Below are positions 21,063 to 30,320 of a DNA stretch of 57,500 nucleotides, one piece after another; within the stretch, counting starts at the first letter, position 1, and the number at the start of each line of letters is the position of its first letter. The translations under genes were made by a program, and so were the position numbers. The notes under the pieces were generated by a model that had not been told where the DNA came from, searched no databases, and worked only from the letters and a program-made list of their open reading frames with translations. The DNA comes from Prorocentrum cordatum. Lineage: Eukaryota > Sar > Dinophyceae > Prorocentrales > Prorocentraceae. Location of the stretch: positions 1 through 57,500 of the forward strand of contig CAUYUJ010000380.1 of NCBI GenBank assembly GCA_963575745.1, read 5' to 3'.

Positions 21063-21309
21063 GATCTTGGTCTGGGCTCCCTCTTGGAGGCCGTCTTGGG
21101 GGCCTCTTGGGCCGTCTGGGAGGGCTCTTGGGCCGTCTTGGGGCCCTCTAGAGCCGTTTTGGGGCACTCTTGGAGCATGTTGGGCCGTCTTGGGACGATC
21201 TTGGGTGCCTCTTGAGCCGTTTTGGAGCGTGAGGGAGCCGAAACGGCTAGAGCGACAGCATCTTCGAAAAACCATCGAAAGTCAATGATTGTTGCCTCTT
21301 GGTGTTCTC
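21063..21309 (+). repeat. Duplicated minisatellite unit, copy 2
   Basis: Second copy of the 19399-19625 block, starting GATCTTGGTCTGGGCTCCCT and ending GTTGCCTCTTGGTGTTCTC, with about 20 bases more than copy 1. Confidence 0.85.
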
Positions 21310-21529
21310 TCGGAACGCCTCGTGGAGGCCTCTTCGGGCCCTCTCGGGCGCTTTCTAGGCCGACTCGGGACCATCCCGGGCGTGTTGGAGCGACTGTTCA
21401 GCGCTTCCGTCCCGGGTCCCGGGGCCCGGCGAGGGCCACGAGAGGCCGAGCACTAGCAATAAACCTCGCGTCGTTATTTTTGCCACGAGGCGAAGGGTCT
21501 GGGAGCCAACCCATTGGAGAAAGCAATTT

Positions 21530-21533
21530 CGAC

Positions 21534-21570
<37 letters not shown>

Positions 21571-21620
21571 GCGACGGCGACGGCGACGGCGAGGCGACTT
21601 CGACGACGACGACCATCTTG
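21530..21620. repeat. (GAC)n microsatellite
   Basis: GAC/GGC trinucleotides with one interruption. Frames read poly-T/D or poly-R. Confidence 0.93.
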
Positions 21621-21639
21621 GCCCTCTTGGACCGTCCCG

Positions 21640-22090
21640 GGAGCCGTCCGCAGTGCGCGGCGGCGGCGCCCTCGCCGCGGCACGGCTGAGCCGCGGCCGT
21701 GCCGCGCGCCGCGTGCGGCGGGGCCCTGCCGCCTCCGCGCCGCCCGCGGCGGCGACCGCGGCGGCGACCGCGCGCGCCGCCCCGCCCGCCGCCCCGCCCG
21801 CGCGCAGGTGACGCGCGGCGGCGGCGCGCCGCGCGGCGGCGCGCCGCGGCCCTCGGCGCAGCGGTGGCCCTCGGCCCTCGGCGGTGGCCCTCGGCGCCGC
21901 CGCATTCCGGCGGATCGGCCCTCGGCGGAGCGGCCCCCGCGCGGGGCGGTCGCCGCCCCCCCGCGCTGCGGCGTGGCGCGGCCGCGCGCGGGGGCCGCTG
22001 GCCGCCGCCGCGGGGGGGAGGCCTTTGGGCGTGGGCTCGGCGGCGCGCACGGGGGGGTGGGAGCCCAGGGGGCAGGCCGCCGCCTCGGAG
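21640..22090. other. Extremely GC-rich segment
   Basis: About 450 bases of GGCGGCGCGCCGC-like sequence. All frames are open because stop codons are compositionally excluded; no domain is visible in the Ala/Arg/Pro-rich translations. Confidence 0.6.
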
Positions 22091-22106
22091 GGTGGCAGGG
22101 GAGGGG

Positions 22107-22231
22107 AAGGTGCCCATACACCGCGGCGCTTTTCCCATGTGGTCGCCGCAGGCTGGAGGCGCCTCGGAATCCTGCATGGTCAGAGCGCGCCCCGGGAGAG
22201 GTCCGGGGAGTAGCGCTGCCGGTATACTTTT
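22107..22231. mobile_element. Foldback element, family D, copy 4
   Basis: Left end AAGGTGCCCATACACCGCGG; the right end CCGGGGAGTAGCGCTGCCGG followed by TATACTTTTTGG. Shares GCGCCTCGGAATCCTG, GGTCAGAGCGC and CCCCGGGAGAGG with the other D copies, but the left half is shortened. Confidence 0.65.
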
Positions 22232-22761
22232 TGGTTTCCCCAGGCTGGATCGGCACCGCCCACGCATCCTTGTGCTATGTGTGCGTCGGCCCCGTGGGGG
22301 CACCGCTCGCCCTCAGACGTTTTTAGTAGAAGTCCTGTAGTGCATGCCGGATGGCGGGCGCCTTCTGGCCTTGCCGCCTGAGCCACGTCATAGTACGAGG
22401 TGCTTGTGTTATATGTTCGGTTCGGACGTGCGCCTCCATGGGGGGCATGTTGTACTGGTGCGCCACTGCGCGTCCCATTCAGGGTCGCGTGCGGCTCGCC
22501 CCCGGCCGTACATCAGGCAGCTCGGAGACGAGGGGGACCGAGGCAGTACGACTGCTGCGGGGGGCGGCTCCGTGGAGGCCGGTGTCAGACGAATCTCGCC
22601 GGCGCGATCTGCTTCGGCATTCCGCTGTTGCGACGATCCGATGCGGCTCGGTGCTTGGATGGGCGCTGCTGTGCATCCTGGCGCGGCCGATCCGCTTCGA
22701 TTCCGGCTTCGTGCTGATGCGGCTCCATCCAGCGCGCGCTCCCATCCAGCCCGATTGGCCT
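22232..22761. other. Unassigned stretch
   Basis: Open frames on both strands without recognisable domains, ending at foldback element H1. Confidence 0.35.
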
Positions 22762-22884
22762 GGCATCGCTCGGACGTGTGCATCTTTTCTCGGCGAGAAC
22801 CATCGAGGAGCATCCTTGATCATTTGGCGAAAAACCACGCACGAAACCGAGAAAAACACAGGGAATGGACGTCCGAGCGATGGC
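22762..22884. mobile_element. Foldback element, family H, copy 1
   Basis: Terminal inverted repeats GGCATCGCTCGGACGT and ACGTCCGAGCGATGGC. The interior GAGCATCCTTGATCATTTGG and AACCACGCACGAAACC is shared with 25074-25197. 123 bases, noncoding. Confidence 0.85.
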
Positions 22885-22971
22885 GAGTTGGACGATTCGG
22901 TGCCGCCCGCTCTCGCCCCTCTGGCGCGCCGCCGAGGGGGTGCCCTGCGAATTCGTGCGTAATTCGGTATA

Positions 22972-23136
22972 CAGTCGGGGCGCTGAAGAAGGAACCCTTC
23001 TCGTTGACGAGGGGCTCGGTGTTCCTTGATTGTTTTACAGCTTGCGTTGGGTTTTCCATGGGAAATCGAAGTTTAACTTGTAGGAAAAAGGGGCCTCGTT
23101 CCTTGTTTAGGGTTCCTCAGGTCAACGCCCCGACGG
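22972..23136. mobile_element. TA-flanked foldback element, family G, copy 1
   Basis: 165 bases with inverted ends CAGTCGGGGCGCTGA ... TCAACGCCCCGACGG extending about 28 bases each (GGAACCCT also mirrored). TA dinucleotides lie directly outside both ends (22970-22971, 23137-23138), the duplication made by Tc1/mariner-type transposases. It would be moved in trans; no transposase is seen in the window. Confidence 0.85.
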
Positions 23137-23138
23137 TA

Positions 23139-23687
23139 TAGCTTTTTTGACCCTCCTCCTACGCTGCTGCCCCCTGTCGTCGGGCGTCGCGAAGGCACTC
23201 AGACCAGGAAGGCCTGCCGCGATGTCGGCGTCCGGGGGCCGTTTTCAAGCCCTGATCTCGGGTGTTGCCAGCAGTGCCCCTGGCCCAGGGGTGCCCCCAG
23301 GATATCTCCAGGGAGGCCCCCCCAGCGGCCTCCAGAGCACCCCTCTCGAGGCCCAGAGGGCCCTCGGTGCTCCAAAGTGAGGCGACAAGCTGGGGGCACC
23401 TTGGGCCAGGGGCACCTTTAGCAGCCCCCGAGCATTGATTTGAATAGCCCTGCGGATCCTGCCCGAGGCCGATGCCAATGGGCCCGGAGCCACCGCGAGA
23501 GGCACACTGCACGCCCAGCTTTTTGAGCAGCGAGGCCGCTGCGAGCCGCGCCCGCGCGAGCGCCTCCCCCTGGCCTTCCTGTGCGAGCGGGGCCGCCGGC
23601 GCGCGCGATGCTTCTGGCGCTCTTTTTGGCAAACGTCTGACAACTTGTGTCCATTGTGCCGTCGCTTGGCCCCGTGGCAGACGCGGA
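23139..23687. other. Unassigned stretch
   Basis: GC-rich sequence between elements G1 and C3. No feature recognised; ORFs in several frames look compositional. Confidence 0.35.
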
Positions 23688-23864
23688 GAGGAAACAACGC
23701 CACAGACATAAACGTTTGGCGCTCCTCGCGGCTTTCTTAGATCCGCGTTGGGCCCCCCCGGGCGGCGCCTCGGGCGCCGCCCCTGGGCGCGCTCCGCGCG
23801 CCAGGGAGGGGTGTCCAGCGCGGACCGTCGAGCGTTGATGTTTGATGCTGTTGTTTCTTCCTCG
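23688..23864. mobile_element. Foldback element, family C, copy 3 (right arm decayed)
   Basis: Left arm AACAACGCCACAGACATAAA then TTGGCGCTCC. The GC-rich centre GGCGGCGCCTCGGGCGCCGC matches C1 and C2. The right arm is degraded but retains CCAGCGCGGACCGTCGAG and TTGATGTTTGATGC. Confidence 0.7.
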
Positions 23865-24100
23865 ATAGACGGGCTGACTGTGTTCTGCGTAACGGTGTGG
23901 TATGTTTCGGCATTGTAGCTGGGATTAGTCCGTGGCCAAGCCAAATTTAGGACACCATGGTTCGTGGTTTCAGCAACTCGCCGTGGCGCTCTCGGTCCAC
24001 GCGTGGGTAAATTTTTGGAATGTGGGAGCGCGTGGTTCGTGATGTTCTACGTTTGTTTTTGGGCGCGCTCGGTGTCACTAAACCAGGTTCCCTACCACTC
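23865..24100. other. Unassigned stretch
   Basis: Short interval between foldback elements C3 and B3. No feature recognised. Confidence 0.3.
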
Positions 24101-24298
24101 GGCGGTGAGCGAGGGGGGGAAGTGCGATGGAGAAACCTTCTCAGAAGGTTCGGCAGTCCCCAGGCCTTCTGATAAGTTTTCGAAGGCTTCCCCGAAGACA
24201 CAAACAAAACTTCTCAGACGGCGCGAGGGCTTCGGAGAAGTCCCGCCGCCTTCTGAGAAGGCCTTCTCCTTCTCACTTCCCCCCCCTCGCTCGCCGCC
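24101..24298. mobile_element. Foldback element, family B, copy 3
   Basis: Best-preserved B copy. The left end GGCGGTGAGCGAGGGGGGGA pairs with the right end TTCCCCCCCCTCGCTCGCCG followed by CC. The interior has CCTTCTCAGAAGG, CTTCCCCGAAGACACAAAC and CCTTCTGAGAAGG. No convincing target duplication is visible. Confidence 0.85.
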
Positions 24299-24445
24299 AA
24301 ACCACGCCGTTGACATACAGCACCGCTCGCCCGGCCTTCGTGACTTCCCACGTGGGGACGTCCGATGCGATGACATACTGGCGCCGATCCCCGCGGGTCC
24401 GCCCCCGGGCCCAGGATCGGCGGCGCGGGCATGGTGGACCCATGA

Positions 24446-24645
24446 GGGGGATAGAGAGAGAGAGAGAGAGATGGGGAAAGGGAGAGATAGAACGAGAGAG
24501 AGGGATCTATACATATACAAAACAAGCGTAGACACACACATACATATACATATATATACATATATAGAGAGAGAGAGAGAAAGAGAAAGAGAGAGAGAGA
24601 GAGAGACAGAGGGAGAGGGAGAGGGAGAGAGAGAGAGAGAGAAGG
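24446..24645. repeat. (GA)n with internal TACATATA block
   Basis: Two GA dinucleotide runs separated by about 60 bases of ACATATACATATATA sequence. Confidence 0.95.
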
Positions 24646-25073
24646 TCGTGGCTGGGAAGCGTTTCCCCACTCGCGGTTTCGCGATCCGAGCATCTCGGCG
24701 GCGCCCCCCCTCTCGGAGGCGCCGAGGGCATCGGCGCAGTGATCGCGCATCTGTGGGGGATCGCGCCTCGATGTCCAGACCGTGGGGGCACAGAGCATGG
24801 CAGCTTCGCGACGTGTCGATGCGGAGTCGACCTCATCGCGGGCGTTCAAGGCTGAGCATCGCCGGTGGCTCGGAATCGGCCGATGCCGCGCGGCCCGCGC
24901 TGTCGCGGAGCCGCGATCGCCCAAGCCTGAGCGGTCCACGCGGTGGCAGAGGCCAAGGCCGAGGTCGTCACGACACGAGCCTGCCGCATGTTCGTTCGCA
25001 GCGCGTGACAGAGAGAGAGAGAGAGAGAGGGAGAGGCCCTCGGCCACCTGTGGAGGCGCGAAGACGGAAGCTT
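24646..25073. other. Unassigned stretch with short (GA)n
   Basis: Mixed sequence; a pure GA run lies at 25010-25030. No gene supported. Confidence 0.35.
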
Positions 25074-25197
25074 GGCATCGCTCGGACGTGTGCGTCTTGT
25101 TCTCTGCGAAGACCATCGTGGAGCATCCTTGACAATTTAGCAAACAAACACGCACGAAAACAAAACATGCACGGGCAATGGACGTCCGAGCGATGGC
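25074..25197. mobile_element. Foldback element, family H, copy 2
   Basis: Inverted ends GGCATCGCTCGGACGTGTGC and GACGTCCGAGCGATGGC, interior GGAGCATCCTTGACAATTTA, matching 22762-22884 throughout. 124 bases. Confidence 0.87.
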
Positions 25198-25601
25198 AGT
25201 AATCGCGCTCTGCGCGCAGCAGTCCGGGCCGAAGCGCGGGTCCTTCGGGGTCGGGGCGCGAGGGGGGACGAGTGGCCGGCGGCGCTGCAGTCTTTTCTGC
25301 GTGAGTTGTGGATCATGCTGTGGGCCACTGGGTTGGAGGGGGGATGAAGTCACTCTGCAAGGGATGCCCTTCCCCCCCTCAGCGCTCAGCGGCACTTCGC
25401 CGACATCCTACTGGGGCGCGCCAGCGACTGTTCCCTAATTGGGCCCCTCAGCACTGGAGCCGGACCACAGCGGAACCCCGTCCTGACAGGCCCATGGATC
25501 TCGAGATAGCTGCTCGCTCCGCGGGCTCCGTCATCAAGCCTCATGTGTGCGGCGGTGGGCTGGCGGAGGATTCTGGAGGAGGAGGAGGAGGAGGAGAAGG
25601 A
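25198..25601. other. Unassigned stretch
   Basis: No gene or dispersed repeat recognised before the short GGA run that abuts element A2. Confidence 0.35.
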
Positions 25602-26380
25602 CCAGTGTGAACCCAAAATGCGTAAAAGATGTTGTAATAAACCCTGCATCCAATCTCCTCCAGAAGTCCTTACAGTAAGTCATCGTCATGGCTGGAACTG
25701 GCCCACGTGAAGACAACTGTCTGGAAATCCTCAATCGTGCCTAAACACCAACGCCGCGGATCAACGTGATTGACCCGTGCCAGAACAACATTCCCGGGAC
25801 TTCAGCACCGCGCATCAAGGAAATTGTTGCGCCCTGACCATCGTGCCAGAATACCCTTCTTGGGATTTCAACCATACGAATCCTTGAACAAGGCGCACAT
25901 GTATTAATCGAATGTGCGCGAAGCTACGGCGAGAGCCACATGTTGAGAAGTGAGCCGCCCTCCGTCATTGAAGCTGCCGCAAACTTTAGACAGATATGCG
26001 CTGCGCTAGGGCTATATTCACACTTTGAAGAATAACCCGCAGTCCATCGTTGAATCTACTGCAGTTTTTTGAAGACGAATGTGTGCGGCGCTACGGAGAT
26101 CTCCTCATTTTGAAGGGAAGCCGCCCTCCATCGTTGAAACTGTGCTGAGAAACTTTTCAGACGCGGCGCTAAGGCGATAGTCCGTCCTTGAAGTTCCTGC
26201 GAGCTTTAAAGACGAATGTGCGCGGCGCTAAGGCGAGCGCCACACTCTGAACACGGCCCGCCCTCCATCCGTGACATTGCTGCAGAGTTTAAGCTTCAGG
26301 GTCATGAGTGGTGAGGAAGTCTCAGGCGAAAGGCCCAGCCCGCCCGTTTGGGAGTGCGACAGGGAGGAGCTACTCATATG
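25602..26380 (+). repeat. Composite two-module repeat A, copy 2
   Basis: Preceded by a GGA run. Head CCAGTGTGAACCCAAAA, then module-1 units (CGTGCCAGAACAACATTCCC, CATCGTGCCAGAATACCC, ACCGCGCATCAAGG), then module-2 units with GGCGAGAGCCACATGTTGAG and GCCGCCCTCC. Tail TTCAGGGTCATGAGTGGTGA, GGAAGTCTCAGGCGAAAGGC, ending near GCGACAGGGAGGAG. Followed by a GGA array after about 200 bases. Confidence 0.87.
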
Positions 26381-26579
26381 AAAAGGGATGGAGGAGGACC
26401 AGGCAGGCCTAGGAAGAGGGTGAATCGATGTAGCGCTTTCTGGTACGCTGTCAGGGCATTCAGGAGCGCTCTGGAACGGCAGCGGCGCCCGACATACCTC
26501 CCAAGACCCGCCAGCTCTCAGAAAGTCGCCGGTTGACTCCTCCGAAGGTGTCTTCATCTCGTCCTCGCTCGAGGATGAC

Positions 26580-26840
26580 GATGAGGAGGAGGAGGACGAG
26601 GAGGAGGAGGAGGAGGAGGAGGAGGAGGAGGAGGAGGAAGGAGGAGGAGGAGGAGGAGGGAGGAGGAGGAGGAGGAGGAGGAGGAGGAGGAGGAGGAGGA
26701 GGAGGAGGAGGAGGAGGAGGAGGAGGAGGAGGAGGAGGAGGAGGAAGGAGGAGGAGAGCAGGAGGAGGAGAGGAGGAGCAGGAGGAGGAGGAGGAGGAGG
26801 AGGAGGAGGAGGAGGAGGAGGGAGGAGGAGGGCGTGGAGG
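26580..26840. repeat. (GGA)n array
   Basis: About 250 bases of GGA trinucleotides, among the longest near-pure arrays in the window. Confidence 0.97.
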
Positions 26841-27370
26841 AGAAGCCAGCGCGCCATCCCCGCGGGGCCAGGCCGACGGGCACAAGCTCTCCCGAATTCG
26901 CCTCCCCCGGCGCGCTCCGTCGCCGCCGGCCCGGGAGGCTCTCCGCACGGCACGCGGCGCCGTCGCCGGCCTGGCGCCGGCGGCGGCGGCGACGACGTCG
27001 TCGGTCCCGTCTCGGTGCGCTTCCCCGGGGGCACCTCGCGGGCGCAGAGAGGCGGCACCCCTCCTCTTGGTGGTCTCCAAACCAGGTGGTGAGACACCCG
27101 GTGGTGACCCCGATTCCCCCCAAACAATAATTCTGGGTCACCACCGGGTTTGGGGACACGCGGTCGCCACGAGGTTTTGCGTTTCCTGGGCCAGCCAACG
27201 CTCGAAAACCATTACCCAAATCGCCCAAAACTCACCACCGGGTGTTCTCACCACCACGTTTGGGGACCACCAATCCTCTTGAGGTTAGGCGGGCGCCCGC
27301 GCTGCTGTCGACAAGGCCTCGCACAGTCAAGGGAAGGATCCTGCCCACCAGGGGGGGGGGGCCTCTGCCT
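26841..27370. other. Unassigned stretch with CCACCNGGTTTGGGGA-like words
   Basis: GC-rich then mixed. From 27065 to 27280 related words recur (CAAACCAGGTGGTGA, CACCACCGGGTTTGGGGACA, CACCACGTTTGGGGACCACC), suggesting a small unclassified repeat. No gene supported. Confidence 0.4.
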
Positions 27371-27606
27371 CGAACGCTGGCGAAGCGTCCTGGCTTGCCT
27401 ATAGGGCCCACCAAAGAATGTTCTAAGAACATTTGGTGGTCTGCGCGAAATGTTCTTAGAACACGTATGGCTGAGACCGTCTTGTTTTAACACATCGGGC
27501 TTATGTTCTGCGAACATTGTTCATGTTCTCAGAGCATTCTTGGGTTCTAAGAACATATCGTGTGGTAGGCCTATGGGAATGCCGGGACAGTCGGTCCCTG
27601 CTCAAC
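27371..27606. mobile_element. Foldback element, family E, copy 1
   Basis: Core inverted ends CCTATAGGGCCCACC + AATGTTCTAAGAAC and GTTCTAAGAACAT + GGTAGGCCTATGG at 27398-27577. Inside are additional ATGTTCTTAGAACA and GTTCTCAGAGCATTC palindromes. Homology with 37600-37821 extends beyond the inverted ends (CGAAGCGTC on the left, GCCGGGACAGTCGGTCCCTG on the right). Confidence 0.82.
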
Positions 27607-27672
27607 CGCAGGGCGTCGTCGCAGGGGCTTCGAGGGTGGGGGGGGATGCAGAGGACCCAGACCCCCTCGAGT

Positions 27673-28042
27673 AATGACAAAAATCACGACGGACAGTTTT
27701 GCTTTAATTTAGGCCTCCAGGGGCCCTTACCGGGCCTCGGGAACGTCAAAAAACTATTCATCGCCGCAGAAGGCGCGAGGCAGCACCCCTCAACCGCGGG
27801 AGGTCCGCTGCAGCGACGAGCACTTCTGTATAACTCTTTTTAGGCGTTCGCGACATGTCGGCCGAGGCTTCGGTGTCGCTCGGGGTGGCGGGGACGCCCA
27901 GCGTGTTTTAATCCATCGCAGCCTGCCTGAAACGTTTAGAGGCTTTCATCGCTCCCATGTCGTCGTAAAAAAACAGTCCTGGGGAATAGGTCGAAACCTC
28001 TGGGGTAGACGTCATGAAAAAATCATGACGTCGGGGGTCTGG
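27673..28042 (+). repeat. Dispersed repeat F, copy 2, split by an insertion
   Basis: First half 27673-27757 (AAAAATCACGACGGACAG, GGGCCCTTACCGGGCCTCGG). The second half resumes near 27968 (AGTCCTGGGGAATAGGTCG, GGGGTAGACGTCATGA, AATCATGACGTCGG). The roughly 200 intervening bases are absent from the copy at 41343-41495. Confidence 0.7.
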
Positions 28043-28046
28043 GGAG

Positions 28047-28192
28047 GAAGAGATGTCGATGCCTCCGCCCCCCTCCCCTCTGCCCCCCTTTCCGTGTTTT
28101 GCTGCTGCCACCGCTGGGCTCGCCTCGGAATCCTGATCAGAGCGCACCGCGTGATAGTTCCAGGGGGTACCCGTATCATCAGTGTATCTTTT
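28047..28192. mobile_element. Foldback-like element, family D, copy 5
   Basis: Shares CACCGCTGGGCTCGCCTCGG, AATCCTGATCAGAGCGCACC and TATCTTTTGGTGCCCCC with D1-D3. The terminal inverted repeats are poorly preserved. Confidence 0.55.
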
Positions 28193-28499
28193 GGTGCCCC
28201 CGTGGTGGCGTTGCTGACGGCAACTGTGACCGTGGGGGTCGGGGGGGGGACGAAACAGGTCGGCGCTAGAGCCCCCTCCCCGCACCCTTTACTTTGCACG
28301 CGGATCGCATCGCAGGCGATGGCGTTGGAGGCGCCGCCAGGCAGCGTGGGGATGGGGGGAGCCCGGCGCCGAATAGCGACAATCGCGCCAGTTTCCGAGC
28401 GTCTACGGTCACGAGCGCTTGCTCAGCGTGTCGCGCCGCCAGCTCCGGCCCAGCGCGCCTCGGCACCACACGCTGAGCACGCCCCAGCCTTAGTTGGCC
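28193..28499. other. Unassigned stretch
   Basis: GC-rich. 28370-28490 weakly recalls repeat K (GTGTCGCGCCGCCAGCTCCG) but I do not assign it. Confidence 0.3.
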
Positions 28500-28660
28500 G
28501 CAGAAGCGGCAGGGCCGTTTCTTCACCGTTTCGGGAAAGGTCTCTTGAAGATGGAAACGGTGAAGAAACGGCGACCAGACGCGGCAAAAAAGCGGCTTCG
28601 GCATTGGAGCCAGAACCAGAGCCGGGGAAACAGCAGCGACGGCACCAGGAACAGACACGG
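28500..28660 (+). repeat. Dispersed repeat O, copy 1, with perfect 19-bp hairpin
   Basis: 28514-28532 (GCCGTTTCTTCACCGTTTC) is perfectly inverted at 28554-28572 with a 21-base loop. The downstream part (ACGGCGACCAGACGCGGCAA, TTGGAGCCAGAACCAGAGCC) matches 35400-35480. Confidence 0.8.
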
Positions 28661-28694
28661 CGCCAGAGCTGGCCGGGCCCAGCCCCCCTCGGTC

Positions 28695-28871
28695 GGCGGC
28701 GAGCGAGGGGGGGGGGAGTGAGAAGGAGGAGGCCCTCTCAGATCAGAAGGCGGCGGGGCTTCTTGGAAGCCTTCGCGCCCTCTGAAGGCTCAGAAGACTA
28801 CTCCGAACGGGGCACTTCCGAGCCATCCGAGAAGGCCCGCCCCTTCTCACTTCCCCCCCGCGCTCGCCGCC
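28695..28871. mobile_element. Foldback element, family B, copy 4
   Basis: Left end GGCGGCGAGCGAGGGGGGG followed by GGAGTGAGAAGGAGGAGGCC; right end GGCCCGCCCCTTCTCACTTC followed by CCCCCCGCGCTCGCCGCC. The arms are about 35 bases. The interior retains CAGAAGGC and CTTCT words. Confidence 0.85.
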
Positions 28872-28887
28872 AACCAGAGGCACGGAA

Positions 28888-28960
28888 CAAGAATGACGGG
28901 AGGTTTTGGCCCATTTTCGGCCCCAGGGGGCCTTTCTACCGGGCTGCGGGGCCGTCAGCA
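28888..28960 (+). repeat. Dispersed repeat F, fragment
   Basis: AATGACGGGAGGTTTTGGCC, CATTTTCGGCCCCAGG and CGGGCTGCGGGGCCGTC match the first half of the F copy at 41343; the second half is missing. Confidence 0.65.
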
Positions 28961-29156
28961 GACGGCCCACGACAACACAAACACGGTCCCGGGGAAGGGT
29001 CTGGGTAAGGGGGGAGAGGCTGAAGTCGGGCACGTCCTTGTACAGGATGAGTATCCGAAATAAGTACAACAAAAGTAGCCTGGGATCGATTTCAGTTGAC
29101 CATGTTTGACCATGTGGGAGCATCTTTTTTGACCATTGTGTGCTCTTCGTTCAAGA

Positions 29157-29368
29157 CCCTCCTGTAGGAGGACACGCCCGACCCGAGGATGGGCTCACTG
29201 GGGGAGTGCACCGCCCCCATGGGTGGCCCGTGCACCGCCGACAGAGGCCCCGTGGCCCGCCATGGCCCCACGAGCGCGCGGATGCGCCGTCGGGGGCCGA
29301 TTCGCCGCTCTGTCGGCGATGCATCGTCGAGTCCAGGTTTGAGTCGGGTGTGTCGCTCTACAGGAGGA
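29157..29368. mobile_element. Foldback element, family J
   Basis: Inverted ends CCCTCCTGTAGGAGGACACG + CCCGACCC (29157 onward) and GAGTCGGGTGTGTCGCTCTA + CAGGAGG (ending near 29366). The interior is GC-rich. A second, related left end (CGCCTGTAGGGGGACATGCC) begins at 29459. Confidence 0.7.
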
Positions 29369-29458
29369 ATGTCCAAAGATAATCAAGAAATAGTCTGGGA
29401 CGTTTTGTCAATGATTTCTTGACTTTTTGAGCTGTTTTTTATTTTTCGTCCAAAATCC

Positions 29459-29640
29459 GCCTGTAGGGGGACATGCCTTCCCTCCGAGCGATCGACACGG
29501 GTACGGAAAGAAGCGGTCCGAAGGCCGGCAGCAGATCCTGTCCGTTCTGAAGACGGTCTGCTGCCGGCGTCGCCGCGGACGTGGTCCATTCGAGACAGAC
29601 ACGGCCGCCTGCCCAGGAGCGGCCGTGTCTGTCTCCACCC
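29459..29640. repeat. Segment with two perfect hairpins
   Basis: GCCGGCAGCAGA (29524-29535) is perfectly inverted at 29557-29568. GAGACAGACACGGCCGC (29592-29608) is perfectly inverted at 29619-29635 around a 10-base loop. GTGGTCCATTCGA and GCCTGCCCAG also occur near 36540-36580, so this belongs to a dispersed repeat. Confidence 0.8.
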
Positions 29641-29726
29641 ATGTCGGGCGTCCAATTTCTTCCCCCCCCCCCCCCCCGAGCACGTCCCCCCTTTCATCTT
29701 TGCCACTCATCCTCGCGAGCTGCCGA

Positions 29727-29780
29727 GGAGGAGGAGGAGGAGGAGGAGGAGGAGGAGGAGGAGGAGGAGGAGGAGGAGAA
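29727..29780. repeat. (GGA)n array
   Basis: Pure GGA trinucleotides, about 54 bases. Confidence 0.95.
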
Positions 29781-29956
29781 GCTCCTCCAGATGTCAATGA
29801 TCGCCCCCGGCGGCCTCGGACGCTCAGCCGGCTGGAGCGCGCAGAAACCGCGGCCAGGGCGCCGGTCGCTGCGAAGCGCCGCTCGCCGCCTGGCGCCCGG
29901 CGGCCAGAAGGCGGAGTCCGCCTGTCCGAGGAGCCTGCGGCGACCGAGAAGCGGTG

Positions 29957-30126
29957 GGCGGCCACGTGCAGAGGGGGGTAGGGGGAGGGGGGAAGGGTTC
30001 TTCGAAGCACCCCTGCCTCTTAGAAGCGGCGGGCCTTGTCTGTAGATGTGAGTCCCGCGCCTTCTAAGAAGCAGCCTGCTGCTAAGAAGCCTTTCCCCCT
30101 CCCCCTACCCCCTTGTGCTCGCTGCC
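29957..30126. mobile_element. Foldback element, family B', copy 2
   Basis: Left end GGCGGCCACGTGCAGAGGGG + GGTAGGGGGAGGGG; right end CCCCTCCCCCTACCCCCTTG + TGCTCGCTGCC. Interior AGCACCCCTGCCTCTTAGAA and GTCCCGCGCCTTCTAAGAAG match the copy at 18762-18937. Confidence 0.75.
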
Positions 30127-30156
30127 AGGGTGGGCGAGCGTGTGTTCTCCAAGTGC

Positions 30157-30320
30157 CAGGTTCGGGGAGACGTAAGTCTCGAATAGGCTAGAGCGCGGGT
30201 TTGCCGAAGTTGTTTGACGAGCGCGTTCTAGATTTTGACGGTCTGGTTGTCGTGGGATGCTTGCAGCGGGAGTTCGCGTCAAATTTCAGATTGGGTCGCG
30301 TCATTCTCATGATGGCGAAC
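30157..30320 (+). repeat. Dispersed repeat M, copy 1
   Basis: Shares GACGAGCGCGTTCTAGA, TTTTGACGGTCTGG, TTGCAGCGGGAGTTCGCGT and a terminal TCATGATGGC with 51330-51490, in the same order. About 160 bases; no inverted ends noticed. Confidence 0.75.

Noticed and set aside
21640-22300. Several overlapping Arg/Ala/Pro-rich ORFs of 200-300 codons
   Set aside because: Very high GC removes stop codons in all six frames; no domain is visible.
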